A DNA stretch of 64,000 nucleotides from Streptomyces sp. Sge12. GTDB taxonomy: Bacteria > Actinomycetota > Actinomycetes > Streptomycetales > Streptomycetaceae. Below are positions 41,230-49,479 of the stretch, piece by piece; position 1 is the stretch's first letter, and the number at the start of each line of letters is the position of its first letter. The notes below the pieces were generated by a model. That model worked only from the letters and a program-made list of their open reading frames with translations, did no database searches and was not told the DNA's origin. Both the position numbers and the translations under genes were made by a program. The stretch is taken from positions 1,984,001 through 2,048,000 of the forward strand of contig NZ_CP020555.1 of assembly GCF_002080455.1 (NCBI RefSeq). Direction: 5' to 3'.

Positions 41230-42788
41230 GCCCCCAGGTCTACCACCGCGACCCCCTCGAGGTCGCGGGCGGCGGCCGCGGTCCCCTCCCCCACCGCCGC
41301 CACCAGCCTGATGTGGCCCCGGCCGCAGGACAGCAGGGCGAGCCGCAGCAGTTCGGCGCTCTGGCGCCGGTCCAGGCCGCGGTCGAAGTCGTCGGCCAGC
41401 ACCGTCAGGGCCTGCCGCGCGGAGAGCAGCTCTGCGGCCGGGTCCATGGCCAGCACCCCCGGCCCGGTGAGCAGGACCAGCGCCAGCGCCAGGAAGCGGA
41501 GTTCGCCCGCGGCCAGCCGGGCCAGTTCCGTGGCGGGCCGGTCCGGGCCGCGGTCCAGGACCGCCGCGACGGGGCCGCCGCCCGAGGGGGCCCGTACGTC
41601 CAGCCCCAGGACGGGCCCCGCACAGCCGGTACGGGCCGCCTCCGCCAGCAGCGCGTGGCGGGTGCCGCACTCGCTGCGCGTGCGGCGCAGTACGTCGGCC
41701 AGGTTGGCGCAGTCGCCCAGCAGCCGGCCCTCGCCCGGCGGGACGGCCGCGCGCATCCGGTCCGGGCGGGGGTCGCAGGGGAAGACCGCGCGCAGGGCCA
41801 CGACCACCTGCTCGGCGGCGGCCAGGACCTGGCGCTGGCCGGCCGTGGACCCGGCGACGCGCAGCGGGAGCAGGGCCGTGCCGAGCCGGTCGTCGGGCAG
41901 CGGGGCCCGGGTGACGCCGATGGCCCCGCCGGTCAGCCAGGCGGCCTGGACCGAGCGCCGGCCGGGATCGCGCAGGGCGGTGGCGAGCAGGATCTGCCCG
42001 CCCTGCGAAAGCCGTTCGCCGACGATCCGCAGCGTGGGCTCGGCCTGGACCGCGAGGTCGAGCCGGACCGCGCCGGCGGGGCCCTCGACGGTGACGCCGA
42101 GGCGGAATCCGCGGCGCCGTTGCGCGTCGGGGACGGCGCGGTCGGGGATGCGGGCGCACGGGTCCGGGAAGGCCTCCTCCAGCGTGGCCCCGGAAGCCAG
42201 CCCGGCCAGGGCCGCGTAGGCCTCCAGGGCCTGGGACTTGCCGCTGCCGCTCGGTCCGGCGAAGAGGGTGAGGGGGCCCAGCGGGAAGAGCGCCGAGCGG
42301 TGCGGTCCGAAGGCGGAGAGCCGCAGCTCGGTGACCACGGGCCGCGGATACCGCTGCGCGGGCTCGGCAGGGCGACCGGCGTCCCGGGGCCCCGCCTGCC
42401 CCGGCACGACCGGGTCGGGCGCGGTCCGGGCCGCCGCCCCGGGAGGCCCGCCCGGCGCCGGGGCCGGAGGGCCCACTGGAGCCGGGGGCGCGGTGGCGGG
42501 CGGGCCCGCCGGAGCCGTGGCCGCGGAAGCGGTCGGCGTACCGGCCGACCCCGCCGGAACCGGGGCCTGAGCCGGGTCCGCGGAAGCAGTCGGCGTGCCC
42601 GCCGGAGCCGTGGCCGGACCCGCGGAAGCGGTCGGCGTGCCGGGCGGGCCCGTCGGGGGCGGGGGCGCCGGGGTGGGCGGGCCTCCCGTGGCACCGGCCG
42701 GTCCTGCTCCCGAGGGATCGGTTCGGGTGTCGGCTAACGCGACGGCGGCGGCGGTGCCCACCGCCGTCGCGTCCGAAGTGGCGTCCAT
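41226..42788 (-). CDS. SMC/RecF-like AAA ATPase with a long Pro/Ala/Gly-rich N-terminal tail
   Basis: 520 aa. Residues 1-146 are low complexity with repeats of GTPTASA. The ATPase follows: ELRLSAFGPHRSALFPLGPL leads into Walker A GPSGSGKS at 178-185, as in RecF/Rad50-like ATPases that link a conserved loop to the nucleotide site. The Walker B region is degenerate (GVLAMDPAAELL), lacking the usual Asp-Glu. No coiled coil of SMC length. It precedes and overlaps the MazG gene; joint action in nucleotide or DNA quality control is possible but unproven. ATG at 42788. Confidence 0.8.
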   Translation of the reverse strand: MDATSDATAVGTAAAVALADTRTDPSGAGPAGATGGPPTPAPPPPTGPPGTPTASAGPATAPAGTPTASADPAQAPVPAGSAGTPTASAATAPAGPPATAPPAPVGPPAPAPGGPPGAAARTAPDPVVPGQAGPRDAGRPAEPAQRYPRPVVTELRLSAFGPHRSALFPLGPLTLFAGPSGSGKSQALEAYAALAGLASGATLEEAFPDPCARIPDRAVPDAQRRRGFRLGVTVEGPAGAVRLDLAVQAEPTLRIVGERLSQGGQILLATALRDPGRRSVQAAWLTGGAIGVTRAPLPDDRLGTALLPLRVAGSTAGQRQVLAAAEQVVVALRAVFPCDPRPDRMRAAVPPGEGRLLGDCANLADVLRRTRSECGTRHALLAEAARTGCAGPVLGLDVRAPSGGGPVAAVLDRGPDRPATELARLAAGELRFLALALVLLTGPGVLAMDPAAELLSARQALTVLADDFDRGLDRRQSAELLRLALLSCGRGHIRLVAAVGEGTAAAARDLEGVAVVDLGA

Positions 42789-42855
42789 GCGCGGGACGGT
42801 ACGGCCCGCCGGACCCCCCGCGGCTCCGGCGAACCGTTCCCTCGCGCGGACCTTC

Positions 42856-43251
42856 CTACGATCGGGGGACGGCGGCGGCCGCGATCCCCTCGACCTCGGT
42901 CCCCACCGGGGCGAGCAGGAAGACGTTCCGGTCCACGCGGTGCATGCCGCTGCCCAGGCCGAAGACCACGCCGCTGCTGAAGTCGAGGATCCGCTTGGCC
43001 ACTTCGCTGTCCGCGCCGGTGAGGTCGAGCAGCACCGGGATCTGCGCGATCAGGTACTCCGCCACCTCCCGCGCGTCCGCGAAGATCTGGACTCTGATCA
43101 CCACGAAGCGCCGCTGCTCCGCCGCCGACGCCCCGGGCGCCGTGGGAATCGTGCGGTGGTCCACCCGGGAGGGCCATTCGTTGCGACTGCGCAGGGGGAC
43201 CACCTGCGCGAGCCCCTCCCACTGTTCGTCGGTGACGTCGTACCTGCTCAC
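42856..43251 (-). CDS. SepF-like cell division protein
   Basis: 131 aa. The SepF core spans residues 45-115: FVVIRVQIFADAREVAEYLI, VLLDLTGADSEVAKRILDFS and GMHRVDRNVFLLAP. SepF anchors and bundles FtsZ at division septa. Streptomyces have the essential sepF beside ftsZ plus shorter paralogues (SflA, SflB). This one is away from the division cluster and lacks a membrane-binding N-terminal helix, having YDVTDEQWEGLAQVVPLRSR instead. It therefore fits the paralogue group. GTG start at 43251 with GAGG upstream. It faces the iron-regulated gene in a divergent arrangement. Confidence 0.85.
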   Translation of the reverse strand: MSRYDVTDEQWEGLAQVVPLRSRNEWPSRVDHRTIPTAPGASAAEQRRFVVIRVQIFADAREVAEYLIAQIPVLLDLTGADSEVAKRILDFSSGVVFGLGSGMHRVDRNVFLLAPVGTEVEGIAAAAVPRS

Positions 43252-43362
43252 CGGGCCGCCTCGGCCGTGCGCTTCATGTGCATCCCCCCATCCTCTCGCG
43301 TTTCACCCGTTCAGCCCAACAACGACACGAGCGTGCCGGGTACTCCCGGAGAGCCAGATAGG

Positions 43363-43381
43363 TTAGGTTAGGCATACCTAA
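43363..43381. promoter_or_regulatory. Iron box (DmdR/IdeR/DtxR-type operator)
   Basis: TTAGGTTAGGCATACCTAA matches the 19-bp consensus TTAGGTTAGSCTAACCTAA at 17 positions, with the two changes in the centre. It lies 26 bp upstream of the DUF2470 gene start and about 110 bp from the divergent SepF-like gene. DmdR1 binding would silence the gene in iron-replete cells. Confidence 0.88.
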
Positions 43382-43407
43382 GTCACCTGGACGATGGAGA
43401 GATCCGC

Positions 43408-44127
43408 ATGCGCCTGTTCGGTGCCCCCGCCACCCCGGCCGCCCGGCCCACCGATGCCGAGCGGATCCGGTCGATCCTGACGGCCGCCCACTCCATGAAC
43501 GTGGTCACCGACGGGCTGCGGTCGGAGGTCCGCCACCTCGACGGAAGCGACCCGATGGGGCGGCTGCACCTGCACCCCGCCGAACCCGGCGGCGAGTCCG
43601 AGTACCGGCCCGCGATCCGGCTGGAGTTCACCGACGTGGCCCCCACTCCCGTACGGGACCGGGTGCGCGCCCGCGTCACCGTGCTGGGCCGCCTGCTCAC
43701 CCCCTACTCCGACCTCGCCGACGACTCCGGCGTCAACTCCACCTGCATGGAATTCGACCGGGCCGTCCTGGAGACCCCGGAGGGCCGCTCGCACGTCGGC
43801 CTCGAAGAGCTCGACGCGGCCTGCCCCGACCCGCTGGCCCCGTACGAGGCGGGCATGCTCACGCACCTGCTCGACGACCACCACGACCTGGTCACCCTCC
43901 TGCTGCGGCTGGTCCGGCCGCTGCCCACCGCCGCCGTGCTGCGCGCGCTGCCGGTCGCCATGGACCGGTACGGGATCACCCTGCGGCTGGAGGAGCGCCG
44001 CGGCCACCGCGACGTACGGCTGCCCTTCCCCTCACCCCTCGACGACGTCGAGCAGGCGGGCGCGCAGATCCAGGCGCTCTTCAGCGCGGCCCGGCGGAAC
44101 TCGCACCGCAACACCCTGCCGGCCTGA
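43408..44127 (+). CDS. DUF2470-domain protein, iron-regulated, haem-utilisation related
   Basis: 239 aa. The C-terminal half resembles the DUF2470 domain found in HugZ-type haem oxygenases and related proteins (GMLTHLLDDHHDLVTLLLRL, then VAMDRYGITLRLEER). No separate flavin-reductase-like half is recognisable with confidence in the N-terminal part, which holds ERIRSILTAAHSMNVVTDGL. GGAGAG precedes the ATG at 43408. The iron box immediately upstream makes regulation by iron very likely and fits a role in handling haem or iron; the reaction is unknown. No siderophore or haem transporter genes are adjacent. Confidence 0.78.
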   Translation: MRLFGAPATPAARPTDAERIRSILTAAHSMNVVTDGLRSEVRHLDGSDPMGRLHLHPAEPGGESEYRPAIRLEFTDVAPTPVRDRVRARVTVLGRLLTPYSDLADDSGVNSTCMEFDRAVLETPEGRSHVGLEELDAACPDPLAPYEAGMLTHLLDDHHDLVTLLLRLVRPLPTAAVLRALPVAMDRYGITLRLEERRGHRDVRLPFPSPLDDVEQAGAQIQALFSAARRNSHRNTLPA

Positions 44128-44169
44128 CGGGCCGGAATACCCGGCCGTGGCCCCGCGTTGGGGATGATC

Positions 44170-45090
44170 ATGAAGGCCATCACATACAGCGCATACGGAA
44201 CTCCCGCCACCCTCACGCTCGTTGATGTACCGAAGCCCAAAGTCGGCCCGGGCGAGGTCCTCGTCCGCGTCAAGGCCGCCGGCGTCAACCCGGTGGACTG
44301 GAAGCTCGCCGCCGGATACCTCGACCCGATCCTGGAGGTCCGCCACCCGGTCATACCCGGCTGGGACGTGGCCGGAGTCGTCGAAGCGGTCGGCGAGGAC
44401 ACCTTCGACTACTCCGTCGGCGACGAGGTCTACGGCTACGTCCGCAAGGAATGGGTCGAACTCGGCACGTACGCCGAGCTGGTGTCCGCCCCCGTGCGCA
44501 CCCTCGCCCGCAAGCCCGGCGGGCTGACCTTCGAGCAGGCCGCGGGCATCCCGCTGGCCGGACTCACCGCCTACCAGTCGCTCAAGCGGGCGGGCCTCAA
44601 GGCCGGCGAGACCGTCGTCATCCACTCCGCGGCCGGCGGCACCGGGTCCTTCGGCGTGCAGATCGCGGTCGCACTCGGCCTGCGGGTCATCGGCACGGCG
44701 GGCGCGCACAACCACGACTACCTGCGTTCCCTCGGCGCGGAGCCCGTGCTGTACGGGGAGGGCCTCGCGGACCGGATCCGCGAGCTGGCGCCCGAAGGGG
44801 TCGACGCGGGCCTCGACTTCTACGGCGACGGCGTCATCGAGACGCTCCAGTCCCTGGTCAAGGAGCGCCACCGGGTGGTCTCCATCGCCGACTACGAGGC
44901 GGCCGCCAAGGGCGCCCACCAGCTGTGGGTGCGCCCCGACACCACCGACCTCACGTTCCTGGCGGAACTGGCCGAGGCGGGGAAGCTCACGGTCAACGTG
45001 GAGCACGCGGTGCCGCTCGCCGAGGCCGCCAGGGCCTGGGAGCTGAGCGCCTCGGGCCGCACCCGGGGCAAGATCGTCCTGACGGTCTGA
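44170..45090 (+). CDS. NADP-dependent quinone/alcohol oxidoreductase (zinc-independent MDR family)
   Basis: 306 aa medium-chain dehydrogenase/reductase. The GroES-like N-terminus (AGVNPVDWKLAAG) is followed by the Rossmann motif HSAAGGTGSFGVQIAVAL near residue 155. Cysteine zinc ligands are absent, which points to the quinone-reductase branch. Start: ATG at 44170 with GGGGA at 5 nt; earlier TTG (44158) and ATG (44164) are in frame but overlap that site. Stands alone after the DUF2470 gene with a 42-bp gap; cotranscription under iron control is possible. Confidence 0.88.
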   Translation: MKAITYSAYGTPATLTLVDVPKPKVGPGEVLVRVKAAGVNPVDWKLAAGYLDPILEVRHPVIPGWDVAGVVEAVGEDTFDYSVGDEVYGYVRKEWVELGTYAELVSAPVRTLARKPGGLTFEQAAGIPLAGLTAYQSLKRAGLKAGETVVIHSAAGGTGSFGVQIAVALGLRVIGTAGAHNHDYLRSLGAEPVLYGEGLADRIRELAPEGVDAGLDFYGDGVIETLQSLVKERHRVVSIADYEAAAKGAHQLWVRPDTTDLTFLAELAEAGKLTVNVEHAVPLAEAARAWELSASGRTRGKIVLTV

Positions 45091-45107
45091 GCAGGCACGT
45101 GCGGAGG

Positions 45108-45138
45108 GGCGGGCCGGCCCGGTCCCGGCCGGCCCGCC
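45108..45138. terminator. Bidirectional hairpin between convergent oxidoreductase and ferredoxin genes
   Basis: GGCGGGCCGGCC (45108-45119) pairs perfectly with GGCCGGCCCGCC (45127-45138) around a 7-nt loop, 18 bp after the oxidoreductase stop and 52 bp after the ferredoxin stop on the other strand. Confidence 0.75.
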
Positions 45139-45148
45139 TCCCCCGCCT

Positions 45149-45186
45149 CCCCCGAGCCCCCGAGCCCCCGAGCCCCCGAGCCCCCG
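45149..45186. repeat. 8-bp tandem repeat (CCCCCGAG)
   Basis: Four perfect units (45149-45180) and a partial fifth lie between the hairpin and the ferredoxin stop codon. A simple microsatellite with no evident role. Confidence 0.8.
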
Positions 45187-45189
45187 CAG

Positions 45190-45543
45190 TCAGGAGGTGA
45201 TCGGCGGCGCCGCCGGCGCCAGTGCCGGTCCGACCGCGCGCAGCGCACCGGGCGTCCGCCCCTCGCCCCAGCCGATCTCCCGCCGGTAGCTGCCGAGCAG
45301 CCCGCGCCCCACCAGCCCCGCCTCGTCCCGAACGGCCGGGTCCTGCGGCAGCGGCCGGGTCAGCGGGGACACGTACAGCGCGTCCACCGGGCAGTTGGCC
45401 TCGCACAGGAAGCAGGTCTGGCAGTCCTCGTGCCGGGCGAGCCGCGGGATCCCTTCCGGTCCCCGCTCGAACACGTCCGTCGGGCACACCTCGATGCACT
45501 TGTCGCAGGCGATGCACCGGGCGTCCGAGATCAGTTCGATCAT
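45190..45543 (-). CDS. 4Fe-4S ferredoxin, AprB-like partner of the flavoprotein
   Basis: 117 aa. Two cluster motifs: Cys10, 13, 16, 20 (CIACDKCIEVC) and Cys41, 44, 47, 51 (CQTCFLCEANC), both giving 4Fe-4S sites. The spacing and the following PVDALYVSP resemble the electron-transfer half of adenylylsulfate reductase (AprB) and related ferredoxins. About 60 residues are added at the C-terminus. Last gene of the sulfonate-type operon, overlapping the flavoprotein stop as ATGA, so the two are surely partners. Confidence 0.87.
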   Translation of the reverse strand: MIELISDARCIACDKCIEVCPTDVFERGPEGIPRLARHEDCQTCFLCEANCPVDALYVSPLTRPLPQDPAVRDEAGLVGRGLLGSYRREIGWGEGRTPGALRAVGPALAPAAPPITS

Positions 45544-47129
45544 CCGGTGGCCCCCGCTGCTGCCGGGGCCGCGGGCCGGGTCCACACCCGGTCCAGGCCG
45601 CCCACCAGGATCCGGTGGTGCTGCCCCGGGTCCTGGTGCGGGTGGTCCAGGCGCCTGGCCATCCCCCGGCTCTCGGTCCGGGCGAGGGCGGCCGCGTACA
45701 TCCACCGCGCGTGCGCCGTCATCGCCGCCGCCTGCCGGGCCCGCACCAGCTCGGCCCCCTCGCCGTGGAGGGTGGCCCGCAGCTCGGACCAGGCCGCGTC
45801 GAGGACCCGCAGCGAAGCCGCCAGGACCTCACCGCGGCGCAGGTAGTTCTTGTCGTACGGGAGGACCTGCGCCTGTACGAGTTCCACGGCCGCCCGGTGC
45901 CCGCCGGGACGGGCCCGGTGCCCCGTAGGGCGCAGCCCCGCCCCGCCCGCCCCGGTGACGGTGCGGTGGGCGGCGTGGCGGGAGCCCGTGGACAGGGCGT
46001 GTCCGGCGGCGCCCCGGCCGGCCCAGCTGCCCGACGAGATGGCCCAGGCGGCGTTGTGGCTGCCGCCTCCGGTGAAGCCGCCGCAGATCTCCTCGCGGGT
46101 GGCCGCGTCCCCGGCCGCGTACAGGCCGGGGACGCCGGTGGCGCAGTCGTCGCCGGTGATGCGGATGCCGCCGGTGCCGCGGACGGTGCCCTCGGCGAGC
46201 AGGGTGACGGCGAAGCGGTCGGTGAAGGGGTCGATGCCGAGCCGGTCGAAGGTGAGGAAGAAGTTGGGCTGCGCGAGGCGCATCGCGGCCCGGGCGGGCT
46301 CGTCGGCGCGGTCGAGGCGCGCGTACACCTTGGCGCCCGTGAGGAGTTCGCGGGCGATCACCGAGCGGCCGCCCTGGCTGGCCGCGCCCTGAAGGACCTC
46401 GCCGTCCTCCCGGTAGAAGGTGGCGAAGGAGTAGAAGGCGGTCTTGGTGACCGAGGTGCCCTCGGGGGCGATCCCGTAGGCGTTGGAGAACTCCATCCCG
46501 GAGAGCTCCGCCCCGGCCTCGGCGGCGAAGAGCGCGCCGTCCCCGGTGTTGGTGTTGGTGCCGAGCGCTCCGCTGAGGAAGGCGCAGCCGCCGGTGGCGA
46601 GGACGACGGCGCCGGCCCGTACCCGGTAGGACTCGCGCACCTGGCGGCGGTAGCCGGCGGCGCCCGCTACGGCCCCGTCCGCGTCGGTGAGCAGTTCGGT
46701 GACCGGGCTGTGGTCGAGGACGCGGACCCCGGCCCGGCGGATCCGGATGCGCATCCGCCGCATGTACTCGGGGCCTTGCAGGCCGCCGCGCAGCGGCTGC
46801 CCGTCCGGGCCGCTGGGGAACGGGTAACGGCCTTGCACGGCGAGCTCGTTCATCCGGTCGTAGGTCTCGTCGAGGACCCGGGCCATCCAGCGGCGGTCGG
46901 CGAGGTACCCGCCGAGTCCCTCCCGGGAGGCCATGGCGGCCTCCCGGGCGGCGGGTTCGGGCGGGACGTACCAGACACCGGTACCGCCGGCGGCCGTGGC
47001 CCCGCTCGTCCCGCAGTACCCCTTGTCGGCGAGGACGACCCGGGCTCCCGCCTCGGCGGCCTTGAGGGCGGCCCAGGTGGCGGCCGGTCCACCGCCGACC
47101 ACGAGGACGTCGGTGGCGTACTCGGTCAT
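45540..47129 (-). CDS. FAD-dependent oxidoreductase of the fumarate reductase/AprA flavoprotein family
   Basis: 529 aa. FAD-binding N-terminus DVLVVGGGPAATWAALKAAE, then GYCGTSGATAAGG; the later ATREEICGGFTGGGSHNAAW is the conserved FAD/active-site region of this superfamily. With a two-cluster ferredoxin it makes an AprAB-like pair, here in an aerobic organism and inside a sulfonate-uptake operon. A role in oxidising or reducing a sulfur intermediate is a reasonable inference; a generic 3-ketosteroid- or succinate-type dehydrogenase is less likely. ATG at 47129 overlaps the monooxygenase stop as ATGA. Confidence 0.85.
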   Translation of the reverse strand: MTEYATDVLVVGGGPAATWAALKAAEAGARVVLADKGYCGTSGATAAGGTGVWYVPPEPAAREAAMASREGLGGYLADRRWMARVLDETYDRMNELAVQGRYPFPSGPDGQPLRGGLQGPEYMRRMRIRIRRAGVRVLDHSPVTELLTDADGAVAGAAGYRRQVRESYRVRAGAVVLATGGCAFLSGALGTNTNTGDGALFAAEAGAELSGMEFSNAYGIAPEGTSVTKTAFYSFATFYREDGEVLQGAASQGGRSVIARELLTGAKVYARLDRADEPARAAMRLAQPNFFLTFDRLGIDPFTDRFAVTLLAEGTVRGTGGIRITGDDCATGVPGLYAAGDAATREEICGGFTGGGSHNAAWAISSGSWAGRGAAGHALSTGSRHAAHRTVTGAGGAGLRPTGHRARPGGHRAAVELVQAQVLPYDKNYLRRGEVLAASLRVLDAAWSELRATLHGEGAELVRARQAAAMTAHARWMYAAALARTESRGMARRLDHPHQDPGQHHRILVGGLDRVWTRPAAPAAAGATG

Positions 47130-48457
47130 GAACTCTCCCGGGTGTACCGGTTGGCCGGGCGGGCCAGGCCGTAGTTCTCGCGGAGGGTGGCACCGGTGTA
47201 CTCGGTGCGGAAGAGACCGCGCCGCTGGAGGATCGGCACGACGTGGTCGACGAAGGCGGTCAGGCCCGTGGGCAGGACCGGCGCCATGATGTTGAAGCCG
47301 TCGGCGGCGCCCTCGGTGAACCACTCCTGGAGCTGGTCGGCGATCTGCTCGGGGGTGCCGGCGAAGACGCGGTGGCCGCGGCCCGCGCCGAGGCGGGCGA
47401 TCAGCTGCCGCAGTGTGAGCCCGTCGCGGCGGGCCAGCTCGGCGACGAGGGTGAAGCGGCTCTTGTTGCCGTTGATGTCCCGCTCCTCGGGCAGGTCCGG
47501 GAGCGGGCCGTCCAGGGGCAGCCCGGTGAGGTCCACGTTCAGCATCCCGGAGAGCTGGGCGAGCCCGTACTCCGGCACCTGGAGGTCGGTGAGCTCCTGC
47601 TCCAGGGCCTTCGCCTCGGCCTCGGTGGACCCGATGACGGGGGCGATGCCGGGCAGGACGAGCAGGTCGCCCTCGGCGCGGCCGTACTTGGCGAGGCGGG
47701 ACTTGAGGTCCTTGTAGAAGGTCTGGCCGTCGGCGAGGGTCTGCTGGGCGGTGAAGACGGCCTCGGCGTACTGGGCGGCGAACTCCTTGCCGTCCTCGGA
47801 GGAACCGGCCTGCACGAGCAGCGGGTGGCCCTGGGGGGAGCGCGGCACGTTGAGCGGTCCCGCCACCCCGAAGTACTCGCCGCGGTGGGCGGCGGGGTGC
47901 AGCTTGTCGGTGTCGGCGTAGATGCCGCGCTCCCGGTCGAGGACGATCGCGTCGTCCTCCCAGCTGTCCCAGAGCTTGGTGGCGACGTCGAGGAACTCGC
48001 GGGCGCGCTCGTAGCGCAGGTGGTGTTCGAGGTGCTCGTCGCGGTTGAAGTTGCGGGCCTCGTCGACGGTGCCCGAGGTGACGATGTTCCAGCCGGCCCG
48101 GCCGCCGCTGATGTGGTCGAGCGAGGCGAACTTGCGGGCCAGGTTGTAGGGCTCGTTGAAGGTGGTGGAGACGGTGGCGATCAGCCCGATGTGCTCCGTG
48201 ACGGCGGCGATGGCGGAGAGCAGGGTGAGCGGCTCGAATCCGCCGAGCGCGTTGTGGCGGGCCTTGCCCCACAGGGCGACCCCGTCGGCGAAGAAGATGG
48301 AGTCGAGCAGGCCGCGCTCGGCGGTGCGGGCCAGGTCCTGGAAGTACCGCACGTCGGTGATCAGGTCGGGCCGGCTGTCGGGGTGACGCCAGGCCGCGTC
48401 GTGGTGACCGGCGTTCATCAGGAAGGCGTTGAGGTGGAGGGTCCGGTTCGCGGTCAT
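47126..48457 (-). CDS. FMN-dependent monooxygenase of the NtaA/SnaA/DszA (luciferase-like) family
   Basis: 443 aa, the normal length for this family. N-terminal LHLNAFLMNAGHHDAAWRHP is followed by LLDSIFFADGVALWG, HISGGRAGWNIVTS and QAGSSEDGKEFAAQYAEAVF. These enzymes use reduced FMN from a separate reductase, here most likely the one encoded at 51394-51963. Members attack nitrilotriacetate, dibenzothiophene sulfone, dimethyl sulfone or alkanesulfonates, freeing sulfite or a cleaved product. The operon suggests an organosulfur substrate. ATG at 48457 with a 50-bp gap after the permease gene. Confidence 0.88.
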   Translation of the reverse strand: MTANRTLHLNAFLMNAGHHDAAWRHPDSRPDLITDVRYFQDLARTAERGLLDSIFFADGVALWGKARHNALGGFEPLTLLSAIAAVTEHIGLIATVSTTFNEPYNLARKFASLDHISGGRAGWNIVTSGTVDEARNFNRDEHLEHHLRYERAREFLDVATKLWDSWEDDAIVLDRERGIYADTDKLHPAAHRGEYFGVAGPLNVPRSPQGHPLLVQAGSSEDGKEFAAQYAEAVFTAQQTLADGQTFYKDLKSRLAKYGRAEGDLLVLPGIAPVIGSTEAEAKALEQELTDLQVPEYGLAQLSGMLNVDLTGLPLDGPLPDLPEERDINGNKSRFTLVAELARRDGLTLRQLIARLGAGRGHRVFAGTPEQIADQLQEWFTEGAADGFNIMAPVLPTGLTAFVDHVVPILQRRGLFRTEYTGATLRENYGLARPANRYTRESS

Positions 48458-48507
48458 GGCTGTTCCTCGTGTTCGGTGGCGGTGCGGCGGGGGGCGCTGC
48501 GCGCGGG

Positions 48508-49479
48508 TCAGGCGGGGACGCGCCAGGTGCTGAGGCGGCGTTCGATCGTGACCAGCAGCTGGTTGAAGGCCACACCGATGGCGGAGATGGTGATGATCCC
48601 CGCGTACATCTGCGGGATCGCGAAGTTGTACTGCGAGGCGTTGATCAGGTAGCCGAGGCCCGCCTTGGCGCCGATCATCTCGGCGGCCACCAGGACCAGG
48701 ATGGAGACGGCGCCTGCCAGCCGGATGCCGGTGAAGATGGCCGGCACGGAGGACGGCAGGATCACCTTCTGGAAGAGCCTCGGGGTGGACAGGTCCATCG
48801 AGCGGGCCAGTCTGACGAGGGTGGGGTCGGCGTTGCCGACCGCGCTGATGGTGTTCAGCAGGACCGGCCACACGCAGGCGTACACGACGATCGAGACCTT
48901 CGAGGTCTCGCCGATGCCGAGCAGCAGCACGAAGACCGGCAGCAGGGCCAGCGCTGCGGTGTTGCGGAACACCTCCAGCAGCGGGCCGAGCAGCGCGGCG
49001 ACGGGCCGGTACCAGCCGATGAGCAGGCCGAGCGGGACCGCGACGGCGACGGCGATGCCGAAGCCGCCGAAGGAGCGGGCGAGGCTGGCCCGGGTGTGCT
49101 GGCCGAGCTGGCCGTTGCCCAGGAGCTCCCACCAGGCCGTGGCGACCTCGCTGACCGGGGGCAGGAAGGTGGCGTCGACCAGGCCGAGGCGGGGGGCCGT
49201 CTCCCAGAGGGCGAGCAGGGCGACGAGGGCCGCGGAGCGCACGGCGAGGGCGCGCAGCCGACGGCCGAGGCCGCGGGCGGCCCTCCCGAGGGGGGACGGG
49301 GCGGAGCCGGTTTTCGGTGCGGGCCCGGCCGCCGGGCCGGTCGCGGGAGCGTCGGCCGCGGGTGCGGCAGGGGCGGCGGGGGCTGCGGGTGCGGCCGGAA
49401 GGGCGGGTGCGGGGGCCTCCCGTACGGTCTCCTGCTCGGCCGGGGCATCGGTGGCGGGGGTGGTGATGTGCGTGGTCAT
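48508..49479 (-). CDS. Sulfonate/nitrate/taurine-type ABC transporter permease (SsuC-like)
   Basis: 323 aa. About 75 N-terminal residues are an Ala/Pro-rich cytoplasmic tail. Six membrane helices follow, with the EAA-type loop RLARSMDLSTPRLFQKVILP between the later ones. Typical SsuC/TauC motifs are FGGFGIAVAVAVPLGLLIGW and AEMIGAKAGLGYLINAS. Partner of the ATPase encoded upstream, whose stop it overlaps as ATGA. The poly-Ala/Pro tail is an oddity not needed by the family. Confidence 0.9.
   Translation of the reverse strand: MTTHITTPATDAPAEQETVREAPAPALPAAPAAPAAPAAPAADAPATGPAAGPAPKTGSAPSPLGRAARGLGRRLRALAVRSAALVALLALWETAPRLGLVDATFLPPVSEVATAWWELLGNGQLGQHTRASLARSFGGFGIAVAVAVPLGLLIGWYRPVAALLGPLLEVFRNTAALALLPVFVLLLGIGETSKVSIVVYACVWPVLLNTISAVGNADPTLVRLARSMDLSTPRLFQKVILPSSVPAIFTGIRLAGAVSILVLVAAEMIGAKAGLGYLINASQYNFAIPQMYAGIITISAIGVAFNQLLVTIERRLSTWRVPA

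Noticed and set aside
45149..45186. Regulatory direct-repeat array
   Set aside because: The 8-bp CCCCCGAG units lie after a terminator between two convergent stops, where no operator is expected.
45540..48575. 1011-codon frame joining the flavoprotein with an upstream Arg/Pro-rich extension
   Set aside because: The extension is a shadow of the FMN monooxygenase gene; the flavoprotein starts at 47129.
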